A stretch of 64,000 nt of DNA from Rhodocyclaceae bacterium (GTDB lineage: Bacteria > Pseudomonadota > Gammaproteobacteria > Burkholderiales > Rhodocyclaceae): the NCBI GenBank assembly GCA_016721505.1, contig JADKHX010000001.1:124001-188000 (forward strand), written 5' to 3'. The notes below the pieces were generated by a model that saw only the letters and a list, made by a program, of their open reading frames with translations, did not search any database and had not been told where the DNA came from. Of the stretch, positions 1-7,917 are shown piece after piece. Each line of letters begins with the position of its first letter. The first letter of the stretch is position 1. The translations under genes were made by a program, and so were the position numbers.

Positions 1-993
1 TTGGGCAAGTTCTTGAAATGTGGTGCTGGTGGTACGCCCGCAGCCAGGACACGCAGCCACCAGCGGGGTGAAAGCACGCAGCCCCATGGTCTGCAAAATC
101 TCTTGGGCGACAATCACTTCGCGGGTGCGATCACCGTTCGGTTCGGGAGTGAGCGAGACACGCAAAGTGTCGCCGATGCCTTCTTGCAACAACACCGCCA
201 TCGCCGCGCTCGATGCCACAATGCCTTTGCTGCCCATGCCGGCTTCAGTCAGCCCTAAGTGCAGGGGGAAATCACAGCGCCGCGCTAGTTCGCGATACAC
301 AGCGATTAAATCTTGCACCCCAGAAACTTTGCACGACAAGATGATTCGATTGGCCGCCAGACCGACGCTCTGTGCGAGTGCCGCTGATTCGAGCGCGGAA
401 GTGACCATCGCTTCACGCATAATCGCACCGGCATCTTTTGGCTCGGACCGTTTCGCGTTTTCATCCATGATGCGCGCCAGCAGCGCTTGATCGAGACTGC
501 CCCAATTCACCCCGATGCGAATCGGTTTGTCATGCCGGCAGGCAATTTCTATCAGTTGCGCAAATTGTTCATCGCGCTTTGAACCTTTGCCAACATTGCC
601 CGGATTGATACGCAATTTGGCTAAGGCATCGGCGCATTCGGGATGCTCAGTGAGCAATTTGTGACCGTTGAAATGGAAATCGCCAATCAATGGCACATCG
701 CAATTTAATTGGGCCAAACGTTCCCGTATTTTTGGCACTGCTGCTGCTGCCTCGCGGGTATTAACCGTGATACGAACCAACTCGGAACCGGCGCGTGCCA
801 ATTCAGAAACCTGCTTGGCGGTGGAAAAAACATCCTCAGTGTCGGTGTTGGTCATCGACTGAACAACGATAGGCGCAGCGCCGCCGACCCGTACATTTCC
901 GACTTTCGCCAAAATACTGGCGCGACGCGTTGAGGCGCTGGCGCGATTGATCGCATCAAGCATTGTGTTGGAATCTGAATTTTGGATAGTCAT
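1..993 (-). CDS. ispG: 4-hydroxy-3-methylbut-2-enyl diphosphate synthase (partial)
   Basis: IspG (GcpE) makes HMBPP from MEcPP in the non-mevalonate isoprenoid pathway. I translated the minus strand myself: 331 codons are open from the ATG at 993 to the window edge, so the last 80 or so residues are outside. Visible hallmarks are the N-terminal TIM-barrel segment with VQSMTNTDTEDV, the stretch NPGNVGKGSKRDEQF, HLGLTEAGMGSKG, and near the edge ACPGCGRTTST, which carries two of the three cysteines that bind the [4Fe-4S] cluster in this family. The start lies 3 nt after the rodZ stop, so it is the last gene of the pilF-rodZ-ispG operon. Isoprenoid units made here also feed the hpnCDE squalene genes at 14 kb. 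Confidence 0.97.
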   Translation of the reverse strand, partial: MTIQNSDSNTMLDAINRASASTRRASILAKVGNVRVGGAAPIVVQSMTNTDTEDVFSTAKQVSELARAGSELVRITVNTREAAAAVPKIRERLAQLNCDVPLIGDFHFNGHKLLTEHPECADALAKLRINPGNVGKGSKRDEQFAQLIEIACRHDKPIRIGVNWGSLDQALLARIMDENAKRSEPKDAGAIMREAMVTSALESAALAQSVGLAANRIILSCKVSGVQDLIAVYRELARRCDFPLHLGLTEAGMGSKGIVASSAAMAVLLQEGIGDTLRVSLTPEPNGDRTREVIVAQEILQTMGLRAFTPLVAACPGCGRTTSTTFQELAQ

Positions 994-996
994 CAC

Positions 997-1935
997 TTAT
1001 TCGACCGTCAGCCGTGCGACGTTATCGCGGCTATACGGCTTAAGATCAATCAGCCGCTCGCCAAAATTGACTCGAACGGCTGAGGCGCGGCCTATCCAAA
1101 GTTGAAACGGTGGTTTGCCATCCACCACACGATGCGTGCCCTTAGGAAACTCACCGCGAAAGACAATTGACTGCGAAGCATCTGCAATTTCCACCCATGA
1201 CAGATCGTCGAAATCGATCACCAGCGTGTTGGCCGGCATTGCGCTGGCCAACGTCGCGGTTGGCGGCAAAACAGCAGCGTCAGGCGCAGCCACTGGGGAT
1301 TGCATAGGTGCTGGTGAGACTTGCGCCGCCGGTGGGGTCTTTAATGCGTTTGGCAGCACCTCTGAAGTTACACCGACCGCACGCGCGCCAGGTTCGTCGG
1401 CCATGACATAGACATAGCCTGCGACCAATGCAAACAACAACGCGAAAATCGCCAACGCCAGTGCCGCGCCGCGTGACAATCGCGCTACTGCGGTGGTCTT
1501 GTCAGCCACACCGATGTTAGTTGGCGCGCGAACCTCAGTTGCATTTGGCTTGACGCTGCCACCTAGTGCATCGAGCAATGGTGCTGGATTTATTTTCAAC
1601 AATTTTGCGTAGCCGCGGACCATACCTCGAACCAGAGTGCTACCAGCCAAGTGCGCATAGTCATCACGCTCCAGAGCTTCGATTTGATGTGCGCTAAAAC
1701 GCAGCACTTCGGCGATATCACTGACCGCCAAACCGGCCGCCTCACGAGCCGCACGCAATTGGCCACCGGTGGTGCTTGGCTCCTCTGACTTACTAGCACC
1801 GACTGATGCAAGGGCTTCGTCGTTGCTCAGTGTTTCTGGTACCGATTCTTCATTCGGCATGCGAGCAGCACTATCGGTTTGCTCAGCGCCAAAGTTTTCA
1901 GAATCGTTCCCATGTGTCGGAACTACAGCGCTCAC
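997..1935 (-). CDS. rodZ: RodZ-like cytoskeletal/helix-turn-helix membrane protein
   Basis: RodZ links MreB to the elongation machinery in rod-shaped cells. The 312-residue protein has a cytoplasmic helix-turn-helix domain (about residues 57-120, starting GGQLRAAREAAGL), one membrane segment near 155-180 (ALALAIFALLFALVAGYVYV), a Pro/Ala-rich linker, and a C-terminal beta domain (DUF4115 type, about 235-312). The start is GTG at 1935, overlapping the pilF stop by 4 nt (GTGA). An N-terminal stretch of about 55 residues before the HTH is poorly conserved and contains the motif ASVGAS; its DNA (1792-1808) matches half of the interspersed repeat with two mismatches. Gene order pilF-rodZ-ispG is typical for proteobacteria. 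Confidence 0.93.
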   Translation of the reverse strand: MSAVVPTHGNDSENFGAEQTDSAARMPNEESVPETLSNDEALASVGASKSEEPSTTGGQLRAAREAAGLAVSDIAEVLRFSAHQIEALERDDYAHLAGSTLVRGMVRGYAKLLKINPAPLLDALGGSVKPNATEVRAPTNIGVADKTTAVARLSRGAALALAIFALLFALVAGYVYVMADEPGARAVGVTSEVLPNALKTPPAAQVSPAPMQSPVAAPDAAVLPPTATLASAMPANTLVIDFDDLSWVEIADASQSIVFRGEFPKGTHRVVDGKPPFQLWIGRASAVRVNFGERLIDLKPYSRDNVARLTVE

Positions 1936-2753
1936 TCGTAGTCCCCTTGCAGCATTTTCAGTGTCTCAGGTGCTGTCGGAAAAACACGTTTCAGTCGAGC
2001 AGTAAACCTTGCTTCGCCGTCCCGATTGCCGAGCCTGCGTTCTATCCGTAACGCAAGCCAACTAGCCTCAGCGGGTAGTTCAAGGCTCTGCTCTAATTGA
2101 GCTACCCACTGCCGCGCTTCTGGGTAGCGACCTTGGCGATAGACCGCATCAGCTAACCAGAAAAGCGCTAAGGTATTGGCACCGTCAAGCCGTATCGCGA
2201 CCAATAGTTCGGTCTCTGCGCGTTTGTAATCCTTCATTTGAATTGCGCAAAGCCCTGCATTGGTATGCGGCTTGGATGGGGTCGGATACAAAGGGTTTTT
2301 TGCCGCGGCCGAAAAATATTCCATGCCCTGTTTTTCACGGCCGGTCTGGCACAGAAACCAACCGTAGTTATTGAAAACTTCTGGATCTCCGGGAGCTAAG
2401 CGAAGTGCAGAGCCAAAATGTTCTTCGGCAATTTTATTCTCACCCAATTGCATGTGAATCAGCGCCAACAAGTTGTAGGCAGGCGCATAGCTTGGATCGA
2501 ATTGCGATGCCAAACGCGCCTCTTCCATGGCTACTGCGAGTCGATTTTCGAGCAGGTAAAGTGCGCCCAACTCGGTGTGTATCTTGGCACGCTGCTGTGG
2601 CACACCTACCGCTGGCTTCGTCGACATTGGCTGCCGCGCTCCATCGCTAGGAATCATCGGCCCGCCACCGCCTGTAGTTGCACAGCCGACAGCCAACAAG
2701 CATGCGCCAAGCAAGACGAAAATGCGAAAACAATATGAGGTGTGACGATTCAT
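1932..2753 (-). CDS. pilW: type IV pilus pilotin lipoprotein PilF/PilW (TPR)
   Basis: A TPR lipoprotein that, in this family, brings the PilQ secretin to the outer membrane. The ATG at 2753 gives a signal peptide ending in the lipobox LAVGC, so the longer open frame upstream is not used; ATG at 2753 also overlaps the rlmN stop as ATGA. The mature protein has about five to six TPR units starting around residue 55 (KIHTELGALYLLENRLAVAM and repeats such as YNLLALIHMQLGENKIAEEH). Length 273 residues fits the family. Co-operonic with rlmN upstream and rodZ downstream. It indicates that the organism makes type IV pili, relevant to the pilin genes at 35 kb. Confidence 0.93.
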   Translation of the reverse strand: MNRHTSYCFRIFVLLGACLLAVGCATTGGGGPMIPSDGARQPMSTKPAVGVPQQRAKIHTELGALYLLENRLAVAMEEARLASQFDPSYAPAYNLLALIHMQLGENKIAEEHFGSALRLAPGDPEVFNNYGWFLCQTGREKQGMEYFSAAAKNPLYPTPSKPHTNAGLCAIQMKDYKRAETELLVAIRLDGANTLALFWLADAVYRQGRYPEARQWVAQLEQSLELPAEASWLALRIERRLGNRDGEARFTARLKRVFPTAPETLKMLQGDYE

Positions 2754-3904
2754 GAGTGAGTCTCCACGCTGATTTTGTTGGCTCGACGTGGTGGATTTGC
2801 TTTCCCCCATTCACCAACGATAGGAATATGGTGAAGTCGACGCTTGGTTTTGTCCATAACCTGCCCAGCCAGCTGGCCGCAAGCCGCATCAATATCGTCG
2901 CCGCGCGTTTTGCGCGTCGTAGTGACGATTCCTGCTTGGTGCAATATCTCACTGAAGCGGCGAATGCGTTCACGCGACGAGCGCTTGAAGCCGGAATTTG
3001 GAAATGGATTAAACGGAATCAGGTTAAGTTTGCACGGTACGTCTTGAACCAGGTCGACCAAGGCGTGTGCGAGTTCGTCGCTGTCATTGACGCCGTCAAG
3101 CATGACGTATTCAAAGGTAATGAAATCGCGCGGCGCGTATTGCAAATAGCGCTGACACGCGGCCATCAATTCGGCTAAGGGATACTTGCGATTGATCGGC
3201 ACCAATTGATCGCGCAGCGCGTCGGTAGGGGCGTGCAAAGAGACAGCTAATGCAACCGGACACGCTGCCGCCAATCGATCGATTGCTGGAACGATGCCTG
3301 AGGTCGACACCGTGACGCGGCGCCGCGATAGCCCATAGGCGTTGTCATCAAGCATAAGGTTCAATGCGGGAATCAAGTTTTCAAAATTGGTCAGTGGCTC
3401 GCCCATTCCCATCATCACCACATTGCTGATGATGCGCTCGCCCGCCCAAGCTGGAGTTGCGCTTTGCCGCAGCGCGCGATTGGCTTGCCAGAGTTGGCCG
3501 ATGATTTCGGCGGTGCTGAGATTACGATTAAAGCCTTGCCGCCCGGTCGAACAGAAAACGCAGGCCAACGCGCAACCTGCTTGCGACGAAATACACAAAG
3601 TGCCGCGATCCGCTTCCGGAATAAATACCGTTTCTATCGCGTTGCCGGTACCGACATCAAACAAAAATTTACGCGTACCGTCTTCTGAAATTTTGTCACT
3701 GAGCGTTGGTGCTGACGACACGCCGCTAAGCAATTTGAGCTTCTCGCGAAAGCTCTTGGCAACGTCGGTCATCGCGTCAAAATCATCCTCCCCACGCTGA
3801 TGCACCCAGCGCAACAACTGGCGTGCGCGAAAGGGCTTTTCACCCTGTTGCTCACACCAGTTGGTCAGACCATTTGCATCGAAATCAAGGAGGTTAACTG
3901 CCAT
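2750..3904 (-). CDS. rlmN: dual-specificity RNA methyltransferase RlmN
   Basis: Radical-SAM enzyme methylating C2 of A2503 in 23S rRNA and A37 of some tRNAs. At 384 residues it is of normal length. The radical-SAM cysteines are visible in CALACVFC (CxxxCxxC), followed by VVMMGMGEPL and SLHAPTDALRDQLVPINRKY; the C-terminal region has TRGDDIDAACGQL with the second catalytic cysteine. Its stop overlaps the pilF start (ATGA). ndk lies 15 nt upstream in the same direction, giving the conserved ndk-rlmN-pilF-rodZ-ispG order. Confidence 0.97.
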   Translation of the reverse strand: MAVNLLDFDANGLTNWCEQQGEKPFRARQLLRWVHQRGEDDFDAMTDVAKSFREKLKLLSGVSSAPTLSDKISEDGTRKFLFDVGTGNAIETVFIPEADRGTLCISSQAGCALACVFCSTGRQGFNRNLSTAEIIGQLWQANRALRQSATPAWAGERIISNVVMMGMGEPLTNFENLIPALNLMLDDNAYGLSRRRVTVSTSGIVPAIDRLAAACPVALAVSLHAPTDALRDQLVPINRKYPLAELMAACQRYLQYAPRDFITFEYVMLDGVNDSDELAHALVDLVQDVPCKLNLIPFNPFPNSGFKRSSRERIRRFSEILHQAGIVTTTRKTRGDDIDAACGQLAGQVMDKTKRRLHHIPIVGEWGKANPPRRANKISVETHS

Positions 3905-3919
3905 TGGAAACGAATTTAA

Positions 3920-4345
3920 TTAACGTGAGTAAACGTTCAGTGTCGGGAAAAAATAAGCGATTTCGACAGCAGCGGTTTCCGGTGCATCTGACCCATGAAC
4001 GGCATTGGCATCAATGCTGTCAGCGAAATCGGCGCGGATAGTGCCTGGTGCCGCTTTCTTTGGATCGGTTGCGCCCATCAAATCGCGGTGAGTGGCAATC
4101 GCGTTTTCGCCTTGCAACGCTTGGACGACAACTGGGCCGGAAATCATAAACTCGACCAGGTCTTTGAAAAATGGACGCGCGCTGTGCACGGCATAAAATC
4201 CTTCGGCTTCTTGGCGCGACAAATGCATCATGCGCGAGGCGACGATTTTCAATCCAGCGGATTCAAAACGGGAATAGATTTGACCAATCACATTTTTGGC
4301 CACAGCATCAGGTTTGATAATCGAAAGGGTACGTTCAACAGTCAT
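3920..4345 (-). CDS. ndk: nucleoside diphosphate kinase
   Basis: Transfers the gamma phosphate of NTPs to NDPs in the cytosol through a phospho-histidine. The 141-residue length is normal. Signatures are ERTLSIIKPDAVAKN at the N-terminus and NAVHGSDAPETA, containing the catalytic His and the Ser of the active site. It is the first gene of the operon ndk-rlmN-pilF-rodZ-ispG; the 140-nt gap upstream includes the terminator of the TRAP operon. Confidence 0.98.
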   Translation of the reverse strand: MTVERTLSIIKPDAVAKNVIGQIYSRFESAGLKIVASRMMHLSRQEAEGFYAVHSARPFFKDLVEFMISGPVVVQALQGENAIATHRDLMGATDPKKAAPGTIRADFADSIDANAVHGSDAPETAAVEIAYFFPTLNVYSR

Positions 4346-4438
4346 TACTTCTCTCCGGTAAATTTGCAGGTAAATTCAAGTAAAACAGGTAATTGGCGAT
4401 TTTATCGCAGTTTTGGCGCTGGCCTTGCCGCTGACCCA

Positions 4439-4465
4439 GAAAAAAGCCCGGCACTGCCGGGCTTA
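4439..4465 (-). terminator. intrinsic terminator of the dctPQM operon
   Basis: On the minus strand a GC-rich inverted repeat (AAGCCCGGCA / TGCCGGGCTT) is followed by a run of T. It lies about 20 nt after the dctM stop and before ndk. Confidence 0.85.
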
Positions 4466-4486
4466 TTGTCACAAATTGTGGTCCTC

Positions 4487-5770
4487 TCACATCAAGCCGA
4501 GGCGTTGCGGCAGCCAGATTGAAAGCGGCGGCCAATAGGTCACTAGAATCAAATAACTGAGCATTGCGAGTAGCCACGGCCAGACCGCAACCGTGAGCTC
4601 GGTAATACCCATTTTGGTAATTCCCGATGCCACATAAAGATTCAATCCGACCGGCGGATGACACATGCCGATTTCCATGTTGACCACCATCATGATGCCA
4701 AAGTGCACTGGATCGATACCGAGCTTCATCGCTACTGGAAACAACAGTGGCGCGAAGATCAGAACAATGGATGATGGTTCCATGAAGTTGCCCGCAGCGA
4801 GCAGCAAAAAGTTGACTGCGAGCAAGAACACAATCACGCCCAAGCCCTGTGCCAACATCCATGCCGCCAGCGATTGCGGAATATTTTCGTTGGCCATGAT
4901 GAATGAAAACATTACCGCATTGGTAATGATGTAGAGCAACATCGCCGACATATTGGCCGAGCTGAGCAGTACTTTCGGCACATCTTTGAGTCGCATGTCT
5001 TTGTACACAAACACTGCCACAAAGAACGCGTAAACCGCGCTCATCGCCGCCGCTTCGGTAGGCGTGAACATGCCGGTGTAAATCCCGCCCATCACCACAA
5101 CGATCAGCAGCAAGCCCCAGACCGACTCGCGGAAGGCGCGCAGACGCTCACCGAGGGAAGCCTTAGGTTGACGCGGATAATTAAACTTCTTTGCCCGATA
5201 CCAAGCGACACCACCGAGCACCATAGCCAGCCCGATGCCCGGAATCACACCGGCCATAAACAGCGCACCGACGGAAGTATTGGTCGCCACGGAATACATC
5301 ACCATCACAATCGAGGGCGGTATCAAAATGCCAAGCGCGCCAGATGTGGTGATTACACCCGCGCCGAACTGTTTGGGGAAACCCGCCCTGACCATCGCTG
5401 GCAGCAAGATCGAACCGATGGCAACCACCGTCGCCGGACTCGAACCTGAAACCGCTGCAAACAGCGCGCAAGCCAGCACTCCCGCAAGTCCCAAACCGCC
5501 ATACCAATGACCGACCATCGCGGTGGCAAAGTTAATCATTCGCCGCGCGACACCACCGTGAGTCAAAAAATTGCCAGCCAAAATGAAAAACGGAATCGCC
5601 ATGATTTCAAATTTTTCAATACCAGTGAAAAGCTTCAGTGCAACGGATTCCAGAGGCACATTGGTCATGGTGAACAAAAACGTCAACACGGTGAGGCCGA
5701 GTGAAATTGATATCGGCATGCCGGTCAGCATCAAGATGACGAGAAGTCCAAAAATAATTGCGGCGTTCAT
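4487..5770 (-). CDS. dctM: TRAP transporter large permease DctM
   Basis: Large membrane subunit of a tripartite ATP-independent periplasmic (TRAP) transporter, which imports organic acids using an ion gradient. The 427-residue protein is almost entirely hydrophobic with about 12 membrane helices; family motifs include IPFFILAGNFLTHGGVARRM, FAAVSGSSPATVVAIG and HFGIMMVVNMEIGMCHPPVGLN. Its ATG overlaps the dctQ stop (ATGA). A terminator follows. The substrate cannot be read from this subunit. Confidence 0.95.
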   Translation of the reverse strand: MNAAIIFGLLVILMLTGMPISISLGLTVLTFLFTMTNVPLESVALKLFTGIEKFEIMAIPFFILAGNFLTHGGVARRMINFATAMVGHWYGGLGLAGVLACALFAAVSGSSPATVVAIGSILLPAMVRAGFPKQFGAGVITTSGALGILIPPSIVMVMYSVATNTSVGALFMAGVIPGIGLAMVLGGVAWYRAKKFNYPRQPKASLGERLRAFRESVWGLLLIVVVMGGIYTGMFTPTEAAAMSAVYAFFVAVFVYKDMRLKDVPKVLLSSANMSAMLLYIITNAVMFSFIMANENIPQSLAAWMLAQGLGVIVFLLAVNFLLLAAGNFMEPSSIVLIFAPLLFPVAMKLGIDPVHFGIMMVVNMEIGMCHPPVGLNLYVASGITKMGITELTVAVWPWLLAMLSYLILVTYWPPLSIWLPQRLGLM

Positions 5771-6447
5771 TTTTGGCTCCCTTCGTTTGAAGACGGCGTG
5801 TCACCAGCACCAACTGATGGGTCGTGCGCTGTCAGCGCACTTGCCTTCAACGCCGCCATTTCCTCTTCCATGCCATCCACATGTCCGTGATCGTGATGCG
5901 GCAATTCGCCCGTGCGCCAGAAACCAACACATACTTGCAAAAAGCGAAAACACATCAAGGAAGATCCCAACGGCACGGCCGAATAAACCATCCAAGTCGG
6001 CCATTCAAGGTCCGGCGTTGTGGGTCCTTCGGGCAGGTCCCCGGTTTCCAAGCCAAGCCATTGAAAGACTTGGTAGTGCATGCCGTTTTCCCAGACAAAC
6101 CCGGCACCAAGCGTAGCAACGATACCGGTAAATGTAGCGCCTGCGAGCAGTCCAAAAATAACAAATTTACCGCGTAATTTTTCGTCCATCCGGTTGATCA
6201 GGACGTCAACCCCGACGTGGATGCCGGTCCGCACTCCGTAGGCCGCACCAAACTTCGCCATCCAGACAAACAGAATGATGCACAGCTCTTGCGCCCAACT
6301 GAAGTTGAGCCGGATTAGCCAATCCTGAACCACCGGAATACTTACTCCCGCCGCGTAGCGATGGACAACCGAAAAAAAAATGATGAGCGTCGCCGTCCCC
6401 ATCAATGCAGCAATAAGCCATTCTTCAAGGTGATCAAGTATTTTCAC
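5767..6447 (-). CDS. dctQ: TRAP transporter small permease DctQ
   Basis: Small membrane subunit of the TRAP transporter, with four hydrophobic segments. At 226 residues it is on the long side for DctQ. The extra length is a hydrophilic His/Asp/Glu-rich tail (LPHHDHGHVDGMEEEMAALK) that ends in SVGAGDTPSS; the last piece is encoded by a copy of the 27-bp interspersed repeat at 5792-5819, so the tail looks like a later extension. Sits between dctP and dctM; stop overlaps the dctM start. Confidence 0.92.
   Translation of the reverse strand: MKILDHLEEWLIAALMGTATLIIFFSVVHRYAAGVSIPVVQDWLIRLNFSWAQELCIILFVWMAKFGAAYGVRTGIHVGVDVLINRMDEKLRGKFVIFGLLAGATFTGIVATLGAGFVWENGMHYQVFQWLGLETGDLPEGPTTPDLEWPTWMVYSAVPLGSSLMCFRFLQVCVGFWRTGELPHHDHGHVDGMEEEMAALKASALTAHDPSVGAGDTPSSNEGSQK
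5792..5819 (-). repeat. interspersed 27-bp repeat, copy in dctQ 3' end
   Basis: Full copy, read in the direction of dctQ as left half CAGTTGGTGCTGG plus right half TGACACGCCGTC. It is in frame and encodes SVGAGDTPS about 10 codons before the dctQ stop. Confidence 0.9.
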
Positions 6448-6518
6448 TGGGCCCTCTCTATTGCGTATCGGTAGTGACTCGATGCCATTGTCGACACAAT
6501 GGCATCCCGTTTAGGCGG

Positions 6519-7523
6519 CTACAGCTTGGCCGGATTGAACTTGATTTCTTTGTAGACGGACTGAATTAACTCTTTTCCAATGCGCGATTCCATCGCTTGA
6601 TGAACAGGGACAAGTGCTTGTTTAAACGCCAGGCGCTCTTCCTTGGTCGGCACGTAAACTTGCGTCTTGCCACTCTTTTTGACACCTTCCAAAGCCGTAT
6701 CATTCTCTACTTTCGCGATTTGATTCGCATAACGCGTCGATTGCTCCATCGCGTCAACCAACTGCTTTTGGATATCTGCAGGCAGTCCATCCCAGAACTT
6801 CTTATTAACGATCACCGCATAGCCAAGATAGCCATGCTCGGTCAGCGTCAAATGCTTTTGAACCTCATGCATTTTTTGCGTATATAGATTTGAAATTGGA
6901 TTTTCAGTGCCGTCGACCACGCCTGTCTGCAAGGCCTGATAAACCTCCGAGAAGGCCATTACCTGCGGCAGACCCCCAAGTGCACGAATTTCTTCTTCCA
7001 ATACCTTTGAGGACTGAATCCTGAATTTCTTGCCCTTCATGTCGGCTGGCGATTTGATTGGCGTATTGGCTGAAAACGACTTGAAACCGTTGTCCCAGTA
7101 GGCGAGTCCTTTGATGCCTTTCGGTTCGAGTTTGGCCAGCAGCTGCGCTCCCACTGGTCCCAGCGTTACTTTGCGCAGCGAGTCAATGCCGTCAAATATG
7201 AACGGCAGATCGAATACTTCGAATTCCTTGACGCCGATCGGACCGAACTTGGCCAACGACGGAGCCAGCATTTGCACTGAGCCAATCTGCAAGGCTTCCA
7301 TTTCCTCCTTGTCTTTATACAACTGGCTGTTTGGGTAAACCTCAACCTTGACCCGACCTTTGGTGAGCTCACCTACTTTAAGTGCAAAGAAATCAGCAGC
7401 TTTTCCTTTGGGTGTGTCGGTGGCTACGACATGGCTAAATTTGATGATGATTGGTTGTTGCGCCAAGGCGAAGCTAGAAATCGCCATAGCTAAGGCGCCA
7501 AACATTAGTGAACGCAATTTCAT
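6519..7523 (-). CDS. dctP: TRAP transporter solute-binding protein DctP
   Basis: Periplasmic substrate-binding protein of the TRAP system. ATG at 7523 is preferred over an in-frame ATG 15 nt upstream because GGAGA lies 8-9 nt before it and it gives a clean signal peptide (MKLRSLMFGALAMAISSFALA, cut before QQP). Family hallmarks are FKSFSANTPIKSPADMKGKK, the FRIQSS segment whose Arg usually binds the substrate carboxylate, and GVVDGTENPISNLY. At 334 residues it is of normal length and belongs to the C4-dicarboxylate-like DctP class. First gene of dctP-dctQ-dctM. Confidence 0.95.
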   Translation of the reverse strand: MKLRSLMFGALAMAISSFALAQQPIIIKFSHVVATDTPKGKAADFFALKVGELTKGRVKVEVYPNSQLYKDKEEMEALQIGSVQMLAPSLAKFGPIGVKEFEVFDLPFIFDGIDSLRKVTLGPVGAQLLAKLEPKGIKGLAYWDNGFKSFSANTPIKSPADMKGKKFRIQSSKVLEEEIRALGGLPQVMAFSEVYQALQTGVVDGTENPISNLYTQKMHEVQKHLTLTEHGYLGYAVIVNKKFWDGLPADIQKQLVDAMEQSTRYANQIAKVENDTALEGVKKSGKTQVYVPTKEERLAFKQALVPVHQAMESRIGKELIQSVYKEIKFNPAKL

Positions 7524-7606
7524 GATGTCTATCTCCAAATAATTTTTATTAGGTAGGTCGGTCTACTCTAGTCAATCTACCGGTTATTTGACTACAAATG
7601 CGGTGT

Positions 7607-7620
7607 TTTTGTTAACAAAA
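7607..7620. promoter_or_regulatory. palindromic operator-like site upstream of dctP
   Basis: A perfect 14-bp palindrome, TTTTGTTAACAAAA, about 85 nt upstream of the dctP start in otherwise gene-free sequence. It has the form of a repressor or activator operator for the TRAP operon. No regulator gene is nearby, so the assignment is inference. Confidence 0.4.
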
Positions 7621-7711
7621 CCGGATCTTTTGACCTGAATCAAGCTTTGGTCGCCCACTACAAGCTGATCGCGCGGGCAGAATCGAGACACGTTTGAGCC
7701 ACAGAACGCAC

Positions 7712-7744
7712 AAAAAAACCCGCGAAGCCAAATGCTTGACGGGT
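7712..7744 (-). terminator. intrinsic terminator after lon and tRNA-Val
   Basis: On the minus strand, ACCCG-tc-AAGC pairs with GCTT-cg-CGGGT across a 5-nt loop and is followed by seven T. It lies about 37 nt beyond the 3' end of tRNA-Val. Confidence 0.75.
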
Positions 7745-7780
7745 CAATTGGCCTTCACTGGCCTGCGTGATACGGGTAAC

Positions 7781-7856
7781 TGGTGGGTCGTGACGGGCTC
7801 GAACCGCCGACATTCTGCGTGTAAGGCAGACGCTCTACCAACTGAGCTAACGACCC
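7781..7856 (-). tRNA. tRNA-Val(UAC)
   Basis: 76 nt including an encoded CCA end. The acceptor stem is GGGTCGT paired with ACGACCC. The D-loop has AGCTCAGTTGGTAGAGC, the anticodon arm reads TCTGC-CTTACAC-GCAGA with anticodon TAC, and the T arm has GGTTCGAGCCC. It lies about 60 nt downstream of lon and may be co-transcribed with it. Confidence 0.97.
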
Positions 7857-7917
7857 GCTAAAACTGGGCTACTGTGGTGTTCAACAGCGATGCGGATTCT
7901 AACAGATCACGCCCCTT

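Noticed and set aside
1792..1808. Half-repeat match in rodZ encoding ASVGAS
   Set aside because: Only one half, with two mismatches in 17; may be a degenerate copy but cannot be told from chance.
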